Positions 22,531 to 31,092 of a stretch of 35,230 bases of DNA are shown here, in pieces. Each line of letters starts with the position of its first letter. Within the stretch, counting starts at the first letter, position 1. The stretch covers positions 1 to 35,230 of the forward strand of contig VSMY01000007.1 of assembly GCA_009773995.1 (NCBI GenBank), in the 5' to 3' direction. The translations under genes were made by a program, and so were the position numbers. This DNA comes from Oscillibacter sp. (GTDB taxonomy: Bacteria > Bacillota > Clostridia > Oscillospirales > Oscillospiraceae). The notes under the pieces were generated by a model. It had not been told where the DNA came from. It saw only the letters and a program-made list of their open reading frames with translations, and ran no database searches.

Positions 22531-23038
22531 GCGGTTTTCCTCCTTTCGGCGGTCTGCCTCGCTTGATAAAAGCGGCGTTGATCTGTTCTGTCTCCGTGTG
22601 AACTTCCTCCACGGTGTGGTCCCACGCCTTCTTCAGGGCGGTCACGGGAAGCCCGCAGCATCGGTAGCCTTCCAGGATGCAGTTGTAGTAATCAGTGGTC
22701 GGCAGCATCGGCTCACGGAAACGCTCATCCATGACGTAGGCCATGACGGACAGCTCCCGGCCCAGGCCGTCCCGGACAGTCACCGTGCGCTTATCGTAAA
22801 AGCGGGGATAGCCCTCGTACCGATCCAGGGACCGCTCACAGCCCGGCGTGATGCTCCACAACAAGCCATGGACCTTCCCGCCCTCCTTGGGAGCGATGGT
22901 GGCGAAGCCGCCCCGGCGGAACAGCAGCTCATGGTTCTCCAAGGACACCGGCCCAACGACGGAGGCGTCCGGGCAGCGATAGGCCATCTGCTCCAGGTTG
23001 ATGTTGCTGCCGTAAGCAAAATACAGTTTGTCAGCCAT
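22520..23038 (-). CDS. Gamma-glutamylcyclotransferase-like (AIG2/GGCT fold) protein
   Basis: A 172-residue protein of the gamma-glutamylcyclotransferase/AIG2-like family. YFAYGSNINLEQM at residues 6-18 is the substrate-binding loop, and E75 in LDRYEGYPRFYDKRTV is the expected catalytic acid. These enzymes release 5-oxoproline from gamma-glutamyl amines or peptides. It lies one small gene away from an amidoligase, an association described for amidoligase systems that build and trim gamma-glutamyl-type amide bonds. The tail KRGRPPKGGKPHER is basic. Confidence 0.88.
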   Translation of the reverse strand: MADKLYFAYGSNINLEQMAYRCPDASVVGPVSLENHELLFRRGGFATIAPKEGGKVHGLLWSITPGCERSLDRYEGYPRFYDKRTVTVRDGLGRELSVMAYVMDERFREPMLPTTDYYNCILEGYRCCGLPVTALKKAWDHTVEEVHTETEQINAAFIKRGRPPKGGKPHER

Positions 23039-23282
23039 TCTCCAGCACCTCCAGGGCCCCGGCCTTCGCCAGCAGGGCGAACATGGCCCTGGCCTGCCGC
23101 TCCAGGCTGCCCTCCGGCAGGGGGCACTCCAGGTCCGTGGCCCTCATGAAATTGCTTCGGAGCTGCCAGAGGTAGCTCTCGGAGTCGGGGAACTCAGTGG
23201 GGTCAAAGGAGGTCAGGCGGAGCTGTTCCAGGATTTCTGTCCCGGTCCCCTCGTAGGTCTTTTCCTCAATGCGAAGTTTCAT
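23031..23282 (-). CDS. Small uncharacterised acidic protein
   Basis: An 83-residue protein, not recognised. It begins with a strand (KLRIEEKTYEGTGTEILEQL) and continues with helices rich in Leu and Ala. The ATG at 23282 has GAGGTGAT upstream and is only 3 nt after the amidoligase stop. Its end overlaps the cyclotransferase start by 8 nt. Its position between these two enzymes makes it a candidate partner or substrate, although nothing in the sequence proves this. Confidence 0.6.
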   Translation of the reverse strand: MKLRIEEKTYEGTGTEILEQLRLTSFDPTEFPDSESYLWQLRSNFMRATDLECPLPEGSLERQARAMFALLAKAGALEVLENG

Positions 23283-23285
23283 AGA

Positions 23286-24275
23286 TCACCTCACGTTCTC
23301 ACGTTGCTTTTTCTTTCGACGGTTCACCTCATAGCTGTCCTTATCCCGGCGCCATGCCCGGTCTCCTTCCAGGTTGGCGAGAAGGATATCGCGGGTCTCC
23401 TTGAACTCGTCGCCGTTAAGGCCCAGGCGGACCAGCCAGACCCGGAAGGTGAACAGCTCGTTGTCGCTGCGGGTCTTTTTCATGACGGTGCTCCGCTGGG
23501 CGATGGCCTGGGCGGACATGGCGAGGCACAGGTTCACATAGGCCGCCGCCTTGGCGGGGTCCAGAGTAGAGTTGAAGCACCGCCATTCAACGGTGCCTCG
23601 GTAGAAAACAGAATGAAGATTCAGTGCGTAGTAGCGGGATTTATTATAGTGGTCCCGGCGGGTCCTGCCGTCATTCTCAAAGCCCTCGTACCAGATGTTC
23701 TCCAGCTGTGTGAGGTCCGGGGTTTCTTCCGCGGAGAGGGTCCGGGCTTTCTTCAGCATGGGTTCCCGCACCTTCTGGCACCACTCTATGGCCCTTGCCT
23801 CGTTCACCCGTAAGGCTTTGAAGAGAAGGTCCTCTTTGGAGTACATGATGCCGATGAGGTTTTTAAGACTTTGGCGGTTATGATTGGAAGCGTCCACATG
23901 GACATGGAGGCCGCAGGAATCATTTACTTTTGCGCCCATGGCCGTCAATTGCCGCATGCACTCCTGGAGGCAGGTCAGATCTCTATAGGCCAGCTTGGGG
24001 GTGACCATCTCCACCTTGTAGGGCCCGCCTTCAGCAGAATCCTTATCAAGCCGCAGGTATCCATCTTCGGACAGGCACTCCGGGTGGATGCTGCTGTCGC
24101 TCATGAGTTTCCACTCTTTCCCCGCCAGGTCCTTCACGACCCAGGCGTCATAGGTGCGGCCCCAATGCCTGGGCGTCGTGCCGAAATAGTCCGCCAAAAT
24201 GTGAGCGGCCTCCTCGCGGGTGATCCCCGTCATCTCGATCTCCACGCCGAAGCATTGTTCCTTCATTCCGATCAT
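23286..24275 (-). CDS. Amidoligase-family protein (COOH-NH2 ligase)
   Basis: A 329-residue member of the amidoligase family, relatives of glutamate-cysteine ligase and glutamine synthetase that join a carboxylate to an amine using ATP. FGVEIEMTGIT at residues 9-19, CGLHVHVDAS at about 121-130 and GTVEWRCFNSTLD at about 229-241 are the expected metal and nucleotide motifs. The acceptor is unknown: it could be a small molecule or a protein side chain. The ATG at 24275 overlaps the methyltransferase stop as ATGA, with AAGGAAG upstream. The tail NRRKKKQRENVR is basic. Confidence 0.88.
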   Translation of the reverse strand: MIGMKEQCFGVEIEMTGITREEAAHILADYFGTTPRHWGRTYDAWVVKDLAGKEWKLMSDSSIHPECLSEDGYLRLDKDSAEGGPYKVEMVTPKLAYRDLTCLQECMRQLTAMGAKVNDSCGLHVHVDASNHNRQSLKNLIGIMYSKEDLLFKALRVNEARAIEWCQKVREPMLKKARTLSAEETPDLTQLENIWYEGFENDGRTRRDHYNKSRYYALNLHSVFYRGTVEWRCFNSTLDPAKAAAYVNLCLAMSAQAIAQRSTVMKKTRSDNELFTFRVWLVRLGLNGDEFKETRDILLANLEGDRAWRRDKDSYEVNRRKKKQRENVR

Positions 24276-25516
24276 GCCGCGTCTTCCTTTCGGAGCTCGT
24301 CATCCACGGCCCGGATACGGCGGCCTATGGCTTCGATGACGTTGACCGTGACCGAGTTCCCTGCCTGTTTGTACGCCTGGGCGTCCGAGGTGATGGCAAG
24401 GAGGCGGTCGATCTGGTCCTCGTCGAAGCCTTGGAGCCGAAGGCACTCCCTGGGCATGAGCCGACGGATTCGTCCGCCACGCTCCACGATGCCCTGGACG
24501 CTGGCGGCGTCGTGAGCCAGCTTGCTGACCCGGCCTCCACGGGTTTTGCTGCCGGGATAGCCCAGGTCTACGCTGTCGCCGGGGGCGGCCTCCTTGTAAC
24601 CTTGTTTTGTAGGCTCCTTAACCAGAAGAACGCCAGACCGCTCCCGCTGGTGATTAGAAAGCGTCGTCTGCCCATAGCGGGCAGTAAGGCACCGGGCAGC
24701 GTCTGTTTGCTCCGGGTAACCAGAACACAGGTCAACAAAGACAGCGTTCTGTGTCTGGTTCCGGTTGATCCCTCGGAAATCACTGGCGTTAAGTGTGCGG
24801 GCGGTATCCCGGTGGTCAACAATGCCTTTTTTACGGTTGAAACCGACAAGATACAAGCCTGTCTTGCCGCCTTTGCCTCCAGCCCCGGAAGTCTGAGTGC
24901 AGGCTACTCCGTCTGGATCATAGATGCGGGAGCCTTGCGGACCTCCGATGAGCTGTATAAGAGTTTTTGCGTCTGTTCCGAAGACAGGAAGTATTTTTCC
25001 GGCGCATCGGGGATCAAGATAGCAGATAAAGAACACCCTTCGCCTTGACTGGGGAACATCAAAATTGGCGCTGTTAAGCACAGACCATTCGACATGATAC
25101 CCCAGGTCCCCCAGCGTTGAGAGGATGGCCGCAAACGTCCGCCCCTGATCGTGTGACAGGAGTCCGGGTACGTTTTCGAGAAGCAGATACGAAGGGCGCT
25201 TTGCTTCAGCCAGTCGGGCAATCTCAAAAAAGAGAGCTCCTCGGGGGTCAGCGAAGCCAAGTCTATGCCCTGCCATTGAGTAGCTTTGGCAAGGAAAACC
25301 TCCGCAAAGGAGGTCGAAGTCCGGCATTCCGCCGGGGTCGATTTGTCTTGCGTCGGGATAATAGCATTCCTCCTTCCCAATGTCGTGCATGGTGCGGTAG
25401 CTGGCGTCGGCGTATTTGTCAATTTCACAGTGGCCGACACACTGGAACCCGCCTGCGCGGGTCAGCCCGGCCCGGAAGCCGCCGATCCCCGCGAACATGT
25501 CAAAGTAACGGATCAG
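24272..25516 (-). CDS. C5-cytosine DNA methyltransferase with apparent CTG start
   Basis: A DNA (cytosine-5) methyltransferase of about 414 residues. Motif I is DMFAGIGGFRAG, the catalytic Cys is in GGFPCQSYS (C76 counting from CTG), ENV follows, then QSRRRVFF, and the end has RECLRLQGF and QAGNSVTV. The first ATG (25498) cuts off motif I's usual leading residues. A CTG six codons upstream gives (M)IRYFDMFAGIGG, has GGAGGTG at ideal spacing, and overlaps the upstream stop as CTGA, just like the ATGA joints elsewhere. No endonuclease is adjacent. Target specificity is unknown. Confidence 0.92.
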   Translation of the reverse strand: MIRYFDMFAGIGGFRAGLTRAGGFQCVGHCEIDKYADASYRTMHDIGKEECYYPDARQIDPGGMPDFDLLCGGFPCQSYSMAGHRLGFADPRGALFFEIARLAEAKRPSYLLLENVPGLLSHDQGRTFAAILSTLGDLGYHVEWSVLNSANFDVPQSRRRVFFICYLDPRCAGKILPVFGTDAKTLIQLIGGPQGSRIYDPDGVACTQTSGAGGKGGKTGLYLVGFNRKKGIVDHRDTARTLNASDFRGINRNQTQNAVFVDLCSGYPEQTDAARCLTARYGQTTLSNHQRERSGVLLVKEPTKQGYKEAAPGDSVDLGYPGSKTRGGRVSKLAHDAASVQGIVERGGRIRRLMPRECLRLQGFDEDQIDRLLAITSDAQAYKQAGNSVTVNVIEAIGRRIRAVDDELRKEDAA

Positions 25517-25827
25517 TCATCTTCACCTCCATCGTTCTGCAGCGCAAGCAGAAAACCGAGGATGTTGTCGTCCACGTCCCCGGCCTGCGGCTGCTCTGTT
25601 TTTTCTTTTGCGGAGAGAATCTCCACGCCTTGCAGCTCCTCCCGGATGGCGGAGCGGACTGCTTCCAGCAGAGCGTCCCGCTCCTGTGTCTGGCAGATAG
25701 CCCTGCACACAGCGTCCGTCCGCTGGCGGGAGGGGACGGCGTGGAGAATCTCCCACGCCTCTCTTTGGAGAGGCATGGCCATGGAGAAGGAGAGATTCAG
25801 TCTCCTGCGCCAAGGGTTATCTTTCAT
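25513..25827 (-). CDS. ParR-like partner of the actin-like ParM
   Basis: A 104-residue protein directly downstream of the ParM-like gene, where the centromere-binding ParR is expected. RRRLNLSFSMAMPLQREAWE followed by helices ending AVCRAICQ fits a ribbon-helix-helix DNA-binding N-terminus, with an acidic C-terminus (LQNDGGEDD) that could contact filaments. Family membership is inferred from position and shape, not from a specific motif. ACAGGAGGA precedes the ATG at 25827. The 116-nt gap upstream (25828-25943) might carry the centromere, but I see no clear repeats. Confidence 0.65.
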   Translation of the reverse strand: MKDNPWRRRLNLSFSMAMPLQREAWEILHAVPSRQRTDAVCRAICQTQERDALLEAVRSAIREELQGVEILSAKEKTEQPQAGDVDDNILGFLLALQNDGGEDD

Positions 25828-25943
25828 GGTTCCTCCTGTTCCTTGCTTTTGCGGCGGGGACCCGTCTCCGACGCGCAAAGCTCTTTTCTGCCGCGCCGGA
25901 TAACGCCTCATAATAAAGTTCCTTGATTGGTCCGCCTCTTTAT

Positions 25944-26873
25944 TCAACCGGCGCCAACGCCCCGCGACAACTGGCCCACGAGCCGTTCGTAGCCCTTGGC
26001 GTTCAGGCATACGTCGTCCAGGATCACCGGGCAGCACAGGCCCTCTGTGGCCCGGACGCGGCGCTTCAGCAGCGCCGCCCCGCCACCCAGGAAGACGGCG
26101 GGCATGGCGCGGGCGTCCAGACCGCTCTCCGTGATAGCGGACAGCAGACGGCGGACATAAGAATCCGCCTCCCGGTGGATGATCTGTTTGGCATTGTTAT
26201 CTACGCTGTTTGCCGCCCCGCACAGCACACTCTCGATCTGCGCCGCCGTCATGGACAGGCCCAGCTTCCGGCGGACCTGCTCGGCGATCTCGTCCAGGCA
26301 TCGAATCATGCCAAGCTCCAGGCTCCGGCAGGTGGCGGCGTTGGGGACCCGGTTATCAATGCGCATCAGGTCCACCGTCCAGCCGCCGATGTCCGCCAGG
26401 ATGACGGAGGGCTCGTTCAGCAGGTCCGGCTGGGTCAGCACGGCGGCGTAGCCCTGGGGGAACAGGGAGACCTCCGTGATCCTGACGGTGTACGCGCTTC
26501 CCTCGAAGCGAAAAAACACGGGCCTGCCGTCCCGAAGGAGGTAAGCCCGGAATTTCTTCTTGTCCCGCCCGAAGCTGGTAAGGGGAAGCCCCGCCGCCAG
26601 ATGGACGGAGGCTGTGGCGTCCGCCTTGCGGCAGGCCAGCTCCTTGGCGATGGCGGCGAGGGTCAGGAGGTAGTAGTCCTCCGTCAGCGTTTTGTCTTTT
26701 TGGAGCGGCTGGCGGCCGCTGCCGACAACATAAAATTTGCCGCCGTATTCCAGCACATTCTGCTGGGTGTAGGGTTCATGCTCGTACTCCACCAGCCCGG
26801 AGGGAAAGGAAAAGTGGGCGCTTTTCATGGCGGCGTAGCCGTGATCCACGCCTACGGTCAGGGCGTCGCTCAT
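25944..26873 (-). CDS. parM: ParM/StbA-type actin-like segregation ATPase
   Basis: A 309-residue actin-fold protein of the ParM/StbA/Alp group, which forms filaments that push DNA copies apart. Phosphate loop 1 is VGVDHGYAAMK at residues 7-17, the second is ILADIGGWTVDLM, and the adenosine motif is AVFLGGGAALLKR. Length and motif order are normal. On an integrating element it would act during a circular, replicating phase. It overlaps the upstream DUF4240 gene by ATGA. Confidence 0.85.
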   Translation of the reverse strand: MSDALTVGVDHGYAAMKSAHFSFPSGLVEYEHEPYTQQNVLEYGGKFYVVGSGRQPLQKDKTLTEDYYLLTLAAIAKELACRKADATASVHLAAGLPLTSFGRDKKKFRAYLLRDGRPVFFRFEGSAYTVRITEVSLFPQGYAAVLTQPDLLNEPSVILADIGGWTVDLMRIDNRVPNAATCRSLELGMIRCLDEIAEQVRRKLGLSMTAAQIESVLCGAANSVDNNAKQIIHREADSYVRRLLSAITESGLDARAMPAVFLGGGAALLKRRVRATEGLCCPVILDDVCLNAKGYERLVGQLSRGVGAG

Positions 26874-27553
26874 CTCTCGTCACCTCGATTCTTCTTGACT
26901 TTTTTGCTTTTAGGAGCCGTGGCGCGGGCCTTCATGATCTCCGGGTTGGTCAGATTCCAAGTCCCGATATCTACCTTCTGTTTTTGGAAGGCCCTTTCCG
27001 GCAGATACCTGCGGCACAGGCGGGGCAGGTAGGCGGGCACATCGGCGGCGTCATAGGGATATCCGATCCCGTCGCCATACACGATCTCCTTTTCCAGCTC
27101 TGCTTTCAGCGCCTGAAACCCGGCGGGGTCAAAATCCTCGTATGTACTCCGGCCTGTGAGTTCCTCGTAGGCCCGCTCTCCCATGTGGGGAAGGCTGTCA
27201 AAGCGCTGATCCTGATAATCCGGCGCGTCGGCCAGAGAGTCCGGGTCCTTCAGGGCGGCCATGTACACATCTTTGCCCTGGGCGACCAGCCAGCCCCGAA
27301 AATCGATGAAGCCGTCATCCGTGCAGCCGCCCCGTTCTATGACGGAGGCAGCGGTCCACAAACCGTACTGATAGGCAAGGCCGCTGTAGGCGCAGGCAAT
27401 GTCGTCGAACCTTTTGGCGTTCTCCGGTCCCAGGTCCATCAGCCGTTCTATCAGCCACTCGCTGGGGCCGCCCGGATGCTCCTTCGCCTGGTCAATCAGC
27501 GTCCAGAAGGTATCCTTATTGACCTCCGTGATCATGGGTTCAGGCTGACTCAT
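26870..27553 (-). CDS. DUF4240 protein
   Basis: A 227-residue protein with a DUF4240 domain at about residues 6-115: NKDTFWTLIDQAKEHPGG, then GLWTAASVIERGGCTDDGFI, DFRGWLVAQGKDVYMAALKD and PDSLADAP. The role of DUF4240 is unknown. A second region (LTGRSTYEDFDPAGFQALK, KEIVYGDGIGYPY) is shared with the next two upstream genes. I chose the ATG at 27553 because it overlaps the upstream stop as ATGA; a GTG at 27559 is possible. The tail is KSKKVKKNRGDER. Confidence 0.8.
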   Translation of the reverse strand: MSQPEPMITEVNKDTFWTLIDQAKEHPGGPSEWLIERLMDLGPENAKRFDDIACAYSGLAYQYGLWTAASVIERGGCTDDGFIDFRGWLVAQGKDVYMAALKDPDSLADAPDYQDQRFDSLPHMGERAYEELTGRSTYEDFDPAGFQALKAELEKEIVYGDGIGYPYDAADVPAYLPRLCRRYLPERAFQKQKVDIGTWNLTNPEIMKARATAPKSKKVKKNRGDER

Positions 27554-28758
27554 CTGCACTCACCGTCCTTCTTTTTTCCGGTCCGGGCCCTTTTCTTTTT
27601 CGGGGCCGCCGCCCGTGCCTTTTGGATGTCGGGGTCATCATGGTTCCACATATGTCCCCGGCAAATACAGGCCCGCAGTTCCTTCGGGGTGAGGTGCTGG
27701 GCGATCAGGTGGGGGAGGTAAGCGGCCACTTCCGACCACTCGTGGGGATAGTCAATTTCCGCGCCGTACACGATATCCTTCCGCAGCTCCGACACGATGC
27801 TTTGGTGGTCAGCAGGAGAAATGTCCTTGTGCGCCTCCCGGTTCGTCAGCCGGGCATATGCCATGCTTCCGGCGTAGAGAAGATCCGCGAAGCGGCAGTT
27901 GCCCTCAGCGCAGGCCGGTACATTCGCCAGAGAGTCCGGGTCCTTCAGCGCCGCCAGATAGGTTTCCTTGCCCTGGAAGATCAGCCAGGCGCGAAAATCC
28001 TCAAACCCGTCAACATAGCAGCCGTCCTCATGAATGAGCGTCGCCGCGTTCCACAGGCCGTATTTGTCCGCCAACTCCATATATCCATGAAAGATACTGT
28101 GAAAATTCAGGGCCTGTTCCGCCCCCATTGTCACCAGCTGTTCCACCAGCCAGTATACAGCCGCCTTCTGATTGCCGCCACAGACTTCCTTTGCCTGGGC
28201 CAGCAGCGTCCAGAAGGCGTCGGGAGTAATCTCCGTGACAGGGGACAAACGTTGCCCTTTTTCAGCGGCGGCCCGCCGCTGTTCCTCCTGCCGCAGCTCC
28301 GCCAGGGTCACTAAAGGCGCGGCGGAATCCTGCCAGAAGTGGATGTACAGGCCCAGCTTGATTCCCTCTCGGGGGCAATAGGCGTAACCCTCGCCCCAGC
28401 CATTTTCCCACTGGTCGCGGCAGTACCATTTCAAGCTGTTCAGCTCCTGCGGGTCAAGCCTCCCGGTGCTTTCACAGGTAAACGCACCATACAGCCTGCC
28501 GTTGACTACTTCTATTGTACGGGTAAGAGACACAATTTTTTCGCAGATATCCGACCAGTCCTGCTCAGGGGCGGTAAAGGCGTGCCGGGCGTCCTCCTGA
28601 AACTGGAGCGCCCGCAGCTCATTCTTGAACCGCTCCAGATATTCCTGTTTCCGCTCCGGCCTCGCCGCCTGCAAAGGACAGGGAGGGTCGGGAGTATCCC
28701 GGTCGATGATATCCACCTGGAGGGGGCTGTACAGCTTCAGCTCCACGATTCCACTCAC
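27550..28758 (-). CDS. GWGEG-domain plus DUF4240 protein, copy 2
   Basis: A 402-residue two-part protein. Residues 1-160 hold an uncharacterised domain that begins VELKLYSPLQVDIID and has a motif NGWGEGYAYCPREG followed by LGLYIHFWQD. Residues ~195-300 are DUF4240 (DAFWTLLAQAKEV, GLWNAATLIHEDG, DFRAWLIFQGKETYLAALKD). Together it looks like a fusion of the domains seen separately in 29945-31090 and 26870-27553. Both ends overlap neighbours by ATGA. The tail KKKRARTGKKKDGECR is basic. Confidence 0.78.
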   Translation of the reverse strand: MSGIVELKLYSPLQVDIIDRDTPDPPCPLQAARPERKQEYLERFKNELRALQFQEDARHAFTAPEQDWSDICEKIVSLTRTIEVVNGRLYGAFTCESTGRLDPQELNSLKWYCRDQWENGWGEGYAYCPREGIKLGLYIHFWQDSAAPLVTLAELRQEEQRRAAAEKGQRLSPVTEITPDAFWTLLAQAKEVCGGNQKAAVYWLVEQLVTMGAEQALNFHSIFHGYMELADKYGLWNAATLIHEDGCYVDGFEDFRAWLIFQGKETYLAALKDPDSLANVPACAEGNCRFADLLYAGSMAYARLTNREAHKDISPADHQSIVSELRKDIVYGAEIDYPHEWSEVAAYLPHLIAQHLTPKELRACICRGHMWNHDDPDIQKARAAAPKKKRARTGKKKDGECR

Positions 28759-29948
28759 CGTTCTTCACCTCGCTTCTTTCCTGCCGCTCTGTGTTTGGGC
28801 ATATTCTTTTGCGCGTTTTGGATTTGGGGGATGATCGTGTTCAGGGCGCCATCATGATACTGCGTCCAAAATGCCGGTTCCTCCGGAGACATGTATTTTG
28901 CGCACAGCCTGGGCATGACTTCGATGGCTTCATTTATTTCGTAAAGACAATCAATCCCATCACCGTATACAATGTCTCTTTTCAGCTCCTCCCTCAGTTT
29001 TTGAAAGTCGGATTGATCCATATCATCGTATGTGCTGCGGCCTGTCAATTCCTGATATGTGAAGTCGCCCACATAGGGCAGGTCCTCAAAGCGGCAGCAG
29101 CCATACAGAGGGACCTTCGCCAGAGAGTCCGGGTCCTTCAGAGCGGCCATGTACACTTCCTGGCCTTGGGCGATTAGCCATGCCCGGAAATCAATAAACT
29201 CATCGTCTGCACAGCCGTCCAGCAGCACAGAAGCGGCGGATAAAAGTCCGTGCTTATTTGCCAGATGCAAATATCCATACATCACATCGTGAAAGTTCTG
29301 TGCCTGCCACGGTCCCATCATCAAAAGCTGTCCATATAACCATTGGAAGGCACAGCCCATATCCTGCCCAAAGCGTTTTTTTGCCTCTTGGAGCAGCTGC
29401 CAGAAAGTCTCCTTGTTGACCTCACGCACCTCCCACGGCGGTGCGTGTCTGGCCTCCAGCCCGGCCTTGGACAGCAGATTCTCCCTGGGGTCCTGCCGGA
29501 AATGAATATACAAGCCCTTATAGGGCGCCTCGCGGGAGCAGTGGGCGTAACCTTCTCCCCATCCTTGGGCGAAGTGTTCCCGGCAGTACCGCCCCAGCCT
29601 GCTCATCTCCAGGGGAGCGAGTTCTCCTTCACTCCGGCAGGTGAAAACGCCATACAGCTTGCCGCCATGCAGCTCCACCGAATAGGAGATAGACTGGATT
29701 TCCTCACTCAAGGTTTCCGCCCAATCCCTGCGCGATCCGGCGAAGGCGGCTCTGATTTCCTCCGGGGGCAGGGTCGATTGGATGGCAGACAGTATCCATT
29801 TGCTGTACGGTCCTTTCAGCTCCGATCCGATCCTGCTAAAGGGAATGACAGGGGTGTCCTTGCAAAGCCAGTCCTTTTGCTCCCGGCCCTGATCAATCAG
29901 CTCTACCTGGAGGGAGCTGTACAGCTTCAGTTCTACCGTGTTGTTCAT
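28755..29948 (-). CDS. GWGEG-domain plus DUF4240 protein, copy 1
   Basis: A 397-residue paralogue of the downstream gene. The N-terminal domain runs from VELKLYSSLQVELIDQ to QGWGEGYAHCSREA and LYIHFRQD. DUF4240 follows from about residue 182 (KETFWQLLQEAKKRFG, SAASVLLDGCADDEFIDFRA, WLIAQGQEVYMAALKDPDSL). It is joined by ATGA overlaps to both neighbours and ends HRAAGKKRGEER. Confidence 0.78.
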   Translation of the reverse strand: MNNTVELKLYSSLQVELIDQGREQKDWLCKDTPVIPFSRIGSELKGPYSKWILSAIQSTLPPEEIRAAFAGSRRDWAETLSEEIQSISYSVELHGGKLYGVFTCRSEGELAPLEMSRLGRYCREHFAQGWGEGYAHCSREAPYKGLYIHFRQDPRENLLSKAGLEARHAPPWEVREVNKETFWQLLQEAKKRFGQDMGCAFQWLYGQLLMMGPWQAQNFHDVMYGYLHLANKHGLLSAASVLLDGCADDEFIDFRAWLIAQGQEVYMAALKDPDSLAKVPLYGCCRFEDLPYVGDFTYQELTGRSTYDDMDQSDFQKLREELKRDIVYGDGIDCLYEINEAIEVMPRLCAKYMSPEEPAFWTQYHDGALNTIIPQIQNAQKNMPKHRAAGKKRGEER

Positions 29949-31090
29949 CTGGCGATGCCTTCTCTCCGAGGCCGGGAGCGGACGGGGACCTTCGCCGCCT
30001 CCAGCTCCTCTTTCGTGCGGATGAAGAAGCCGTCGTACTGCCAGAAGTGGACATAGAGCTCGCCGCCCTCCGTTTTGCGGGGGCGCTGCTCATAGCCCTC
30101 GCCCCAGCCGTCCGAATACTGCCCTGTGCAGAACTCCCTCAGCTCCTCCAATTCACCGGGGCTGAGGCTGCCCTTGAGCTGACAGACAGCGACGCCGCGC
30201 AGCTCACCGTCTACATCCTCAACGTCTATGGAGATGGAAACAACTTTTTCATCTACGGCTTTCGAGCCGTCAAAGTAGGTCATGAGGCCCCGTTCTTCCT
30301 CGTCCGGCAGTCGCTCATCCTCAATGCCCTGGCGGATGGCGTCCTGATAGCCGGTGAGCTCATAGCCCCCCAAAACTTGAGGGTCGCAGCCGGACTCCTC
30401 ATCCGGGTCTGCCTCAAACAGCTCGGCATACAGGGGGCTGTAGAGCTTCAGCTCCGTGGTTTGTCCTTCTATAGCAGTCACCTCGATTTCTTTAGATTTT
30501 ACGGTTTCTTCCGGGGCCAGCAGGTCCCCGAAGCCCATGCGCTCCAGCGCCTTCCGGTACAGCTTTTCCTCAAACGCCCTGTACTCCGGCGTGGAGGTAT
30601 CCACCTCCCGCAGGATAGCTTCCTCGTAGCAGGTCCCGGTCACGATCTCCCAATCCACCGCGCCGAAATGGGCGGCGGTCAGCCAGCGCAGGAGCTGACG
30701 GCCATCCGCCTCCTCGAACTGGCCACGGCTGTCCTCGTAGGCGAAATAGCTGCAAGGATCAATGCCGGTCATTTCCTTTGCCATGCGGTACAGGGTGAAG
30801 CATTGGGGGTCCAGGCTGGGGGAGATCGTTTCATAAAACCGCAGCATGGATTCCAAGGAGTCCAGCTTCGGGCAGAAAGTGTCCAGAACTGATTTCATTG
30901 CCTCTGCCCGTTTTTCGGCAAACCGGAGCCGATGCCTGGCCTCGCTGTAGCTGCCGCTGAGGCCCTGGCGCTCCAGTTCGCTCTTTTCCAGAGCCGTTCG
31001 CGTCTGACGCAATTCCTGTTCCGCTGCTTCCAGGCGGGTGCAAACGGCGGGATACTCCCGGATCGCTTGGAGCATATCTCTCAGGCCCAC
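29945..31090 (-). CDS. Coiled-coil protein with GWGEG domain
   Basis: A 381-residue protein. Residues ~15-65 form a coiled coil (TRLEAAEQELRQTRTALEKS and following). The middle ~70-205 is unknown. From ~210 on, the domain seen in the next two genes appears (TTELKLYSPLYAELFE, VDGELRGVAVCQLKGSLSPG, SDGWGEGYEQRPRKT, ELYVHFWQYDG), here without DUF4240. The start is a GTG at 31090, 2 nt after the upstream stop. The end is VRSRPRREGIAR. Confidence 0.7.
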   Translation of the reverse strand: MGLRDMLQAIREYPAVCTRLEAAEQELRQTRTALEKSELERQGLSGSYSEARHRLRFAEKRAEAMKSVLDTFCPKLDSLESMLRFYETISPSLDPQCFTLYRMAKEMTGIDPCSYFAYEDSRGQFEEADGRQLLRWLTAAHFGAVDWEIVTGTCYEEAILREVDTSTPEYRAFEEKLYRKALERMGFGDLLAPEETVKSKEIEVTAIEGQTTELKLYSPLYAELFEADPDEESGCDPQVLGGYELTGYQDAIRQGIEDERLPDEEERGLMTYFDGSKAVDEKVVSISIDVEDVDGELRGVAVCQLKGSLSPGELEELREFCTGQYSDGWGEGYEQRPRKTEGGELYVHFWQYDGFFIRTKEELEAAKVPVRSRPRREGIAR

Positions 31091-31092
31091 GG

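Noticed and set aside
12951..25516. A complete restriction-modification system around the two methyltransferases
   Set aside because: No endonuclease or specificity subunit is adjacent to either gene, so both are treated as orphan methyltransferases.
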